From assembly GCA_016098155.1 (NCBI GenBank), contig JAAAJB010000642.1, forward strand, positions 1 through 19,258: a stretch of 19,258 nucleotides of DNA, written 5' to 3'. Made by a program: the position numbers and the translations under genes. Shown here in pieces: positions 1 through 7,190 of the stretch (the stretch's first letter is position 1; every line of letters begins with the position of its first letter). A model generated the notes under the pieces. The model was not told the origin of the DNA, did not search any database, and saw nothing but the letters and a program-made list of their open reading frames with translations. This stretch comes from Actinomortierella ambigua. Its lineage: Eukaryota; Mortierellomycota; Mortierellomycetes; Mortierellales; Mortierellaceae.

Positions 1-54
1 GGGTGGCGGGGGGGGTGGGGGGGGGGTTTGGGGGGGGGGGGGGGGGGGGGGGGG
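1..54. repeat. Poly-G tract (G-quadruplex-prone)
   Basis: Apart from three short interruptions (T, C, T) and a TTT at 27-29, every base from 1 to 54 is G, including an unbroken run of 25 Gs at 30-54. Such tracts fold readily into G-quadruplexes. They are also a classic place for sequencing and assembly errors, so the exact length is doubtful, especially at a window edge. Confidence 0.85.
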
Positions 55-121
55 AGAAAGAAGTGAGAGGGAAAAGAACGTGGCGCCCAGGTGGAGAAGG
101 GGAGAAAGAGATGGTCAGAGA

Positions 122-154
<33 letters not shown>

Positions 155-202
155 GAGAGACAGAGAGAGGGAGAAAGAGAGAGAGACAAAAAAAAAAAAA
201 AA
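55..202. repeat. Purine-rich GA/CAGA tract ending in poly-A
   Basis: The strand is almost wholly purine, with (GA)n and CAGA units most regular at 115-187, then 15 As at 188-202. Long polypurine tracts of this kind can form triplex (H-DNA). No protein-coding meaning is apparent. The frames through it are Arg/Glu-only translations of the repeat. Confidence 0.8.
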
Positions 203-297
203 GGCCGTCGGATAGGACGACAGAGAGCATTTGCGCACCTCAATTGCAAACAAGGACAAGGAGGCAAGGGAGAGGATGGACTTCTCTGACAGACATA

Positions 298-362
298 CAG
301 GACACACAGGACACACAGGACAGGCAGGACACACACGCAGACAGACAGACAGACAGACAGAC
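298..362. repeat. GGACACACA-type and (CAGA)n short tandem repeats
   Basis: Imperfect units of GGACACACA and GGACAGGCA run from about 298 to 333, followed by a clean tetranucleotide array of CAGA at 338-362 (about six copies). Ordinary microsatellite. Confidence 0.85.
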
Positions 363-498
363 GAGAAAACAGAGAGCTGGAACAAAGCGCGTGCCGAGAA
401 GAGAGAGAGGGAAAGGCAGCAGCACAACCAGACCAAGAGAGGAACGAGAGAGGAACAAGAGACGACAGAGAATGTTTGACAAAGCAATATAGCAACAG

Positions 499-623
499 CA
501 ACAACAACAACAACAACAACAACACCAACACCAGCAAAGAGAGGAGGAGAATCACAAACAACAACAACAACCATTGGGCACACAGGCAGGCAACCAGCAC
601 CATCATCAACAACAACAACAACA
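499..623 (+). repeat. Three CAA trinucleotide arrays
   Basis: CAA repeats occur at about 499-523, 558-571 and 607-623, separated by unrelated sequence. Read in frame they would give poly-Gln or poly-Asn, as in many fungal regulatory proteins. However, the two frames that contain them (about 476-892 and 574-1038) have no ATG start, no recognisable domain and no splice signals I could tie to a gene. I record them as repeats. Confidence 0.8.
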
Positions 624-1229
624 ATGGCGAAGCAATCAAGAACGGGGACCCTTTATGGGACATGGACCAGGACATGGACAGGAACAGGATCAGGAACAAC
701 ATGAAAACAAACAACTACACCAGCTTCCCACAATGGGATGTGGGGGACAGAGAGAATCATCATACCAGGGCCAACAAATGCTGGGAAAAAGAGGAGGAAA
801 GGAGTGGCTACTGTCTCTTTCGTTCTTTCTTTCCTTCTGTTACTTGGATAGAGTCGCGCGCAACAAGACGCGATCAAAGCGCATGTTTGTAGTCGCCTCT
901 TCATTAAAAAAAAAACGCCGATGCAAACCAAACCAAACCACTCTCCCCTTCCCTCCCTCTCTCTTGCTTTTCCCATTACACATTCATTCATCCCATACAT
1001 CCCATACGTGCCGGAGGTCTCTTTCTCTTCTGAAATAGGGGATAGGGCGGATGGGACGGAAGCCCTGCTTTATTTTTGTTGATGGAGAGCAATTGTTCTA
1101 CTACAGGGAGTCAATTGGCAATTACGGCTCTCATGGTCTGCTCACTCACCGAGAAAGAAAAGCGCCAATCCTTTCCCTCTCCTCCTTCCCCTTACACCAA
1201 CTCTGATGATGCAGGTGGTGTACCCTGCC

Positions 1230-1260
<31 letters not shown>

Positions 1261-1262
1261 CT
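1230..1262. repeat. (GGCT)n tetranucleotide array
   Basis: About eight copies of GGCT stand in a row, followed directly by CTGACTGACC. This is an ordinary microsatellite in non-coding sequence. Confidence 0.85.
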
Positions 1263-1762
1263 GACTGACCTCTCTTCTTTCGTCATCATTGTTGTTTTTT
1301 TTTTTTTTGGGCTTCAGGCAAGTCCGTGGACGATAGCCAACCAACCAAGAGGTGATTTTTTGTTTTTTGATTATTTGATTAAGCAACGATAATGCTGTCC
1401 ATCGTCACCTATCCCATCGCAAGCTAACGGGGGTTGGTGGCAATCCACCCCACTACTAGTGTGCTCACAACAAACCCCGAGGAATGTTGTTTTTTTTTAG
1501 GGTGCCCTAAACGACTTGTCCTGCGCTATGCCTTTGTGTGCCGTCTGCATGCGTACATTGTACAGCCAAAAACTGCAGGGGTGTGGGATGAAGGTAAAAG
1601 GGTGATGGGAGAAGAGAGGGGAGAGGAGAGAGAGAAGGGAGAAGAGAGGCTGATGGCTGGCTGATCGCGGTTCTTCATCTTGAGCTCGAGATTGAACAGT
1701 CACTTATGGCTCGTCGGCCGCCAATTACCAAAATTGATCAAATCTCATCAGCTGCGAACCGT

Positions 1763-1973
1763 GCATAAAAAATGACAGGTTGTGCCATTCTCTTACACTT
1801 TTTCTGTTCTTTGCTCCCCACAACACCCTCCCCACAACCCTTCGCATCTCTCTCTCCGCACCAGCTATTCTATCCCCTATACCGAGTTTGGTCTCTTTCT
1901 CTTTACCACATTCACCATCGCCAGTCGCATATCCACCCTCTCCCACTTTCATCCACTTACAAAAGATATCACC
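1763..1973 (+). promoter_or_regulatory. Probable LYS4 core promoter and leader
   Basis: A TATA-like GCATAAAAAA lies at about 1763-1772, some 205 bp before the LYS4 start. A C/T-rich leader follows, with no purine run until the CACC-ATG context at 1970-1976. An ATG at 1772 opens an out-of-frame ORF that overlaps the LYS4 start. If transcription begins 30 bp or more downstream of the TATA-like box, that ATG is not in the mRNA. No run-on Gcn4 site (TGACTCA) is present in this stretch, although LYS genes are classic Gcn4 targets in yeast. Confidence 0.4.
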
Positions 1974-4346
1974 ATGATCTTGAACGCACGCACTTTCTCA
2001 AGGCTACGGGCCTCCAACATCACATACTTCCCGACAGGCGCTCGGAGAATGTTTGCCTCGGCATCCACTTCCCCTGCACAAAACATGGTTGAGAAGATTG
2101 TCCAAAAGTACTCTGTCGATCTGCCTCCCAATGTCAAGGTCAAGAGTGGCGACTTTGTCACCATCCGCCCAGCCCATGTTCTCACTCACGACAACACAGG
2201 CGCCGTCATGTCCAAGTAAGTGTGTTGATAAACTCTGATATACAGGGACCCCAAACCCCTATCCCACCCGCTTCAACCCAGGCCTCTCATCCGATTCTGT
2301 TTGGTGACCCTGCACAATAGATTCAAGAGTATTGGAGCAGCTTCCTTCAAGAATCCTCGCCAACCTGTCTTTGCCCTGGATCATGATGTACAGAACAAGA
2401 CGGAAAAGGTAAAGAGGAAGCAATACCCTCTCGGGCAGCAAAGATCGGGTGTCAAGGGACAGAGATACAGACTCGTATTGAGATTATCAAGGAGGGGAAA
2501 ATCTGACCTTAACCTTGTCTCTTGATTTCCTTTTGTGGGCCAATGTTGTCCTGATTAGAATCTGACAAAGTATGCATCGATCGAGACATTTGCTGGCACG
2601 CATGGTGTCGATTTTTACCCTGCAGGACGGGGAATCGGACACCAAGTGATGGTCGAGGAGGGATACGCCTTCCCAGGAACACTCACGGTTGCATCGGACT
2701 CGCACTCTAATATGTATGGAGGTATTGGCGCCCTTGGCACTCCCATTGTCCGAACAGATGCCGCTGCCATCTGGGCCACAGGTCAGACCTGGTGGCAAAT
2801 CCCCCCTGTCGTGAAGGTGGAACTCAAGAATCAGCTCGCACCTGGTGTCACAGGCAAGGATGTCATCATCACCCTTTGCTCAGTCTTCAACAAGGACGAG
2901 GTCCTCAACACAGCAATCGAGTTTACAGGCGACGGCGTGAAGCATATCGGAATCGAGGATCGTCTGGCAATCGCCAACATGACCACTGAATGGGGTGCTC
3001 TTGCAGGCGTCTTCCCCATTGATGATGTTACCGCAGAGTACTATCGCCGCCGCCTCCCTGTCCTCGAGCGTACACGGTTCAGCAATAAGAATATTGCCTC
3101 CATCCCCAGGGGCCAGTCGTTTGTCCACCCTCGCATCAACGAACAGACCATCCAGGAGATGACCAGCGGCACTATGGCGGCTGATCCAGGGGCATTCTAC
3201 TCCAAGCACCTCACACTTGATCTTTCCACCGTCACTCCATACATCTCAGGTCCCAACTCTGTCAAGGTAGCGGCTCCTGTCACGGACCTGAACGGGGTCA
3301 AGATCAACAAAGCGTATCTGGTGTCCTGCGTCAATTCACGTGCAAGCGATCTGAGACAAGCTGCTGCTGTAGTGCGCGGAAAGAAGATTGCACCCGGCGT
3401 CGAGTTTTATGTCGCTGCTGCCAGCTCAGAAGTCCAGGCCGATGTCGAGTCAACTGGCGATTGGCAGGCGCTCATGGAGGCCGGTGCTACACCGCTGCCC
3501 GCAGGATGTGGCCCCTGTGTCGGACTGGGCATGGGTTTGCTCAAGGATGGAGAGATTGGTATTTCGGCAACGAACCGCAACTTTAAGGGCCGCATGGGAT
3601 CGCCCAGTGCCCTAGCCTATTTAGCCTCGCCTGCCGTCGTGGCTGCTTCTGCCATCTCTGGCAAAATTGTTGCGCCATTATCCACAAATCTGACCCCCAA
3701 GCAGCCCGCTGCGACCATTACCACACTAGCGGCGCCAGTCTCAAGTGCATCGGATGACTCTGGTGAAGAAGAGGCTGCCACGATTCCCAACTTCCCAGCC
3801 CAGCTCAAGGGCGAGCTGCTTTTCTGCCCAGCAGACAACTTGAACACGGATGGCATCTACCCGGGCAAGTATACCTACCAAGACGACATTGGACCCGAGA
3901 CGATGCGCAAGGTCGTTATGGAGAACTATGACCCCGAGTTTGCCAGCCTAGTGGCGGCAAACGATATTCTGATTGGTGGGTTCAACTTTGGCACGGGCTC
4001 TAGCCGCGAACAGGCTGCGACAGCATTGCTGTCGGCGGGGATCAAGCTGCTGATTGCCGGCTCGTTCTCGGAGACGTTCAAGCGCAACTCGATCAACAAT
4101 GGTCTGCTACTGATGGAGAGCCCCGAGCTGGTGCGCGACTTGCTTGCTGCCCGTGGCAAGGGCAAGCTGACAGACCGCACGGGATGGCAGGCCAACATCT
4201 CGCTGGCCAGCGGTAAGATCCGGGTCCGCAGTGAAGGCCAGGCCGACGAGAAGGTGTACCAGGTCGGAGGCTTGGGTAAGAGTGTTCAAGAACTGTGGGT
4301 CGCTGGCGGCCTTGAGAACTGGGTCAAGGAACGTATTCAGCAATAA
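1974..4346 (+). CDS. LYS4: Homoaconitase, mitochondrial (lysine biosynthesis), 3 exons, 705 aa
   Basis: Exons 1974-2215, 2321-2408 and 2559-4346; introns of 105 and 150 bp with GTAAGT..TAG and GTAAAG..TAG borders; all joins keep frame. The enzyme converts homocitrate to homoisocitrate in the alpha-aminoadipate pathway, in mitochondria. The N-terminus is Arg/Ser-rich without acidic residues, as in a matrix-targeting peptide. Aconitase-family landmarks are LDHD-type (ALDHDVQNK), [19 protein letters not shown] and [11 protein letters not shown]. The [4Fe-4S] cysteine ligands are Cys367 (SCVNSR), Cys427 and Cys430 (CGPC). The C-terminal swivel domain carries [14 protein letters not shown]. Exon 1 residues [12 protein letters not shown] and the whole layout follow yeast Lys4 (693 aa) rather than mitochondrial aconitase. 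The first cysteine motif reads SCVNSR where SCTNSR is usual, a mild change. The start is the first in-frame ATG, with CACC before it. Confidence 0.96.
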
Positions 4347-4746
4347 GTATCCAGGTCTCCCTCTCGCTCGCTCACTCTCTTTCCCAGGACAGAGAGCGAG
4401 AGCACGTCCACTCCGACAGTACACACCTATCCTGCATCACTACCCATTCCTTTAGACAGAGCATCATATTGCATGAAGATACAACCAAATAATACTTTTA
4501 CAAACGATGCATACGGGGGCTGAACACTCAGGGTGCAGAAAATGGTTCGTTGAAATCAATTGAAAAAAAAATTGGGTCCGTAATTGTGACTTGCTGTGCC
4601 CGATTGGGATCTTGTTTGTCAGGGCCCACTTTGCCTCAACCCTTCATCATCGCATCGTCTACACTGTCCGCTTCGCCGGTGTCATCAAGCCCCTACCTTT
4701 CTCATCCCTCTTCATCAACCTAGCACATTCCATCCACTCCTCCACC
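4347..4746 (+). other. LYS4 3' region and upstream region of the glycosyltransferase gene
   Basis: These 400 bp hold the LYS4 terminator region (an AATAAT-type polyadenylation signal at about 4488-4493) and then the promoter of the next gene. No TATA box stands out. The reading frame of the next gene is open back to 4591 but contains no earlier ATG, so the extra upstream codons are probably leader. Confidence 0.5.
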
Positions 4747-7057
4747 ATGTCGAGTGAACCAGAGCTCTTGCCGATGCATGGCACGGGCTCTGATGGCCGT
4801 CGACAATACGTCTCTGCAACGACCTTTGTGCAAACTGTCAAAGTGTACCTGCGACAGTTGGTCCGCCGACTGACGTCCTACCGGATCGCCCTTATCGCCC
4901 TGGTCATGTTGACGCTGTACATTATGCTCTACACCCTGGGCAGTTCACAGTACCTACACAAGCAACAACACCCGACGCTGGTGGACGATACAGAGGCTCT
5001 GTTCGGATCGAACTCATCATCATTCAGCTACAAGAAGGACAAGACTGCCAGGGACAGGATTTTGCTCGAGTGGGAGACACGTGCCAACTTCCGTACTGAT
5101 CTGGCCAAGGTTGGATCGAGCCGTCAGAGCGCCTATTCGGCCCGGCTATTTGAGGATGTGAGCAGTACCGGATCGCCACCGGGCAGCAACAAGGGCCCTT
5201 ATATACCCGTTACGGCGGTTGTGTTGTCGTGGAAGCGCAAGGAGGGCACACAGGCGGTCGTGTCTTTCCTGCAAAAGTATCCCTTCATCAAGGAGATTCT
5301 CGTCTGGAACAACAACAAGGACGACCCTTTGCATTCATCGGATTTCCAGTCTCAACAAGAGGCTACGCCTGAACACAAGCCGAGCATCACGGTGTTTAAT
5401 GCGGAGGCCAACCTCCACGACTACTCCAAGTACACCACCTGTGTGCTGGCCAAGTATGATCACTGCTACATCCAGGATGATGATTGGATCAATCTGTCGA
5501 TGGACTCGATGTACACCCTCTTTGTCGAGAACCCCAACATTCTGGTCACCAACACAATGCCTGCCATGAATGCTCAGCAACGCTCGTGGATGTTCCAGAA
5601 CCCTCAGATCCACATGCACACAGGCTTTAGCTGGATCGGCAGTGGTACTTTTGTCTCCAAGAAGGATGTCTTCCGCTTCATTATGCAGCTCGGTGGAAGC
5701 AATCTGTGGAAGGAGCGTGTGCAGGTCTCGGATCTGTACTTTACCATCTGGCGCAATCAATATCCTTATGTCCTGACCCATGCCTTGGCACCCATGGACC
5801 AGAGCTCTGCCTGGAGCCAGCGCAATGACCCTTGGTCAGAGATTCACACTACTCTGGTAATCGAGGATCCTTTTTTTTCTTCTTGTGGTTATCCTTTTAC
5901 TGACAATCGTGACGGTTTGCCCATTATGGCCATGCACTAACGCACGTTTCTTTCGTTCTTTTCTTTTTTTCGCCCTTTCATTGTGATCTGTCATCCATAT
6001 AGGGCGATGCTGTTCAGCGGTTGAGTGTGGTCTTGTCTGGCGAAGGAGTTGTTCAAGGTTCGCCCCACCGCATTGGCGCGAAGTCGGATTTCCTTGTCAA
6101 CGAGGAGACACCGTTGTTTAAGGATCGTCATTCAAGGTTTGTGGAAGGAATACGAAGGAGACTTCATTTGTGTAGGAAGTTAAAAAAAAACGCCAAAGAG
6201 ACCATACATTTCGTCTAACAGAGGACACCTTCTTTCGTTCTCTTTTAGACGAAATGTATGGTCTCTCCGTTGACCACTTGACAGCCTCTGGTGCTGGGAA
6301 CATTTCAACATATAGATCGGTCTGCACAAATGACCGCTGCCTGTTCCAGACCAATATTGAAATGTTCCCAGCACCAGAGGCTGTCAAGTGGTCAACGGAG
6401 GGCAAGCGGGACATTCAGGTGCACGAGGCCAAGTATCGCGCGTTGGACTATCCCAGTGCCGAGTTTGTGGCGATGCACGCGTACCACTATGCTGTAGATC
6501 AGGATCCCAAAACATGCTGGCGGTCATTCCGGTCACCACTGACGCGCGACTACTTTGGACTGCAGTTGGTCCTCCCCATCAGTACCTGGACAGGGACCCT
6601 TGTTCGTGCCAATGAGATTGAACTGTGGTCGACCCTCAAGGCTAGTCTCGAAGCATTCAAACGGGATATTCATATCAAAGCCAGCCAGAATGGCCACGAC
6701 TGGGTAATGTGCAACCAGCAAATCACCCACTCACACCACACGAAACTAAAACACAATGGATTTCAGAATCTCTTCCTCCCCCCTCCCCTCCCCTGATGTT
6801 CCAATGCGCCAATGCAAAAAATCTTGAGACTGACCATAAACATTTTTTTTTATTAATAGCACGACTGCGAAGGCATCGAGTCGAAGGAGCACGAGGATTC
6901 ATCTGTTCCTCCAGGCATCAAGTCACTACTAATCTCAGGATTGAAGTGTAGTGGAATGACCACCGGTGTGATGCGCTTTGTCCGGTTCGAATTTTCCAGT
7001 GCTGTCGATGATGCCGTCGAAGTGTGTGGTATTCGTATCGGTGACATGGCACTATAA
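4747..7057 (+). CDS. Putative type II membrane glycosyltransferase (GT-A fold) with C-terminal discoidin-like region, 4 exons, 609 aa
   Basis: Exons 4747-5856, 6003-6136, 6316-6703 and 6860-7057; introns of 146, 179 and 156 bp; frame preserved throughout. Residues 1-46 are cytosolic and basic near the membrane, and 47-64 form one hydrophobic anchor, the Golgi glycosyltransferase layout. Residues about 152-370 look like a GT2/GT64-type nucleotide-sugar domain: beta strand VTAVVLSWKRKEG, then EILVWNNN, then the metal-binding acidic motif QDDDW (Asp244-246), and GSGTFVSKKDVF. The part after residue 415 (CLFQTNIEMFPAPEAVKW, then DPKTCWRSF..DYFGLQLV) resembles an F5/8-type C (discoidin) beta-sandwich, possibly carbohydrate-binding. 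Donor and acceptor substrates cannot be read from sequence. The start is the only in-frame ATG upstream, in a TCCACC context. Intron 2 is unusual (see the inverted repeats). It converges with the protease gene, with 133 bp between stops. Confidence 0.82.
6197..6266. repeat. 22-bp perfect inverted repeat inside glycosyltransferase intron 2
   Basis: Left arm 6197-6218 and right arm 6245-6266 are exact reverse complements, separated by 26 nt. The right arm includes the TTAG of a strong but out-of-frame acceptor (pyrimidine tract 6231-6246, AG 6247-6248). The arm ends at 6265-6266, overlapping by two bases the start of the larger repeat that follows. In RNA the two repeats would form adjacent hairpins. 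Confidence 0.97.
6265..6400. repeat. 44-bp perfect inverted repeat spanning the intron 2 / exon 3 border
   Basis: Left arm 6265-6308 (intron) and right arm 6357-6400 (coding, residues about 429-443, EMFPAPEAVKWSTE) match over 44 bp without a mismatch. The 48-nt spacer contains the splice acceptor TATAG at 6311-6315 and the first 41 bases of exon 3. The left arm looks like a copy of the exon, since only the right arm continues into conserved coding sequence. No inverted repeat ends, transposase or target-site pattern typical of a MITE is visible beyond a TAG at both edges of the putative insert. Confidence 0.97.
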
Positions 7058-7190
7058 CCATGGACAACCTCCACTCCCTTTCTCTCCTCTCCCTTATTTT
7101 TTTTCCTCAGTAAAACAAACTTCAAGGTAGATCCAATTATATAAATATTATGAAAAAGGAAGAAAAAACGAAACACCAAAAAAAAACTAT
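7058..7190. other. Short convergent intergenic spacer
   Basis: The stop codons of the glycosyltransferase (+) and the protease (-) are only 133 bp apart, so their 3' UTRs probably overlap. AT-rich sequence at 7137-7152 (TATATAAATATTAT) could serve 3'-end formation on either strand. Confidence 0.5.

Larger units (their letters stand above)
1..1973. other. Gene-free region rich in simple repeats, ending in the LYS4 promoter
   Basis: I see no gene I can defend in these 1.97 kb. Open frames here are low-complexity translations of GA, CAGA, CAA and CT tracts and mostly lack an ATG start. The first 54 bases are nearly pure G, followed by a purine-rich tract to about 190, then CAGA and CAA repeats, a CT-rich stretch near 930-1030, and a GGCT array at 1230-1262. 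The last 200 bases (about 1788-1970) are pyrimidine-rich and probably the LYS4 leader. A Gcn4-type half site (GAGTCA, 1108-1113) lies about 860 bp upstream of LYS4, too far and too short to weigh much. Confidence 0.7.

Noticed and set aside
115..714. Long Leu/Ser-rich open frame on the minus strand
   Set aside because: It is the antisense translation of GA, CAGA and CAA microsatellites, and gives only Leu/Ser/Val runs. No domain or promoter context.
476..1038. Two overlapping plus-strand frames with poly-Asn or poly-Gln and a GHGPGHGQEQDQEQ segment
   Set aside because: Neither begins with ATG, both run into pyrimidine-rich non-coding sequence, and no splice sites link them to a recognisable protein. 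An undetected exon remains possible but is unsupported.
6249..6315. Coding exon starting at the stronger acceptor (6248), giving MYGLSVDHLTASGAGN
   Set aside because: Joined to exon 2 it is out of frame and stops at once. The peptide is the inverted copy of downstream coding sequence, so it is treated as intron.
6118..6414. Minus-strand open frame through the inverted repeats
   Set aside because: It exists because the 44-bp repeat reads as EMFPAPEAVKWSTE on both strands. Only the plus-strand copy continues into conserved coding sequence and correct splice joins.
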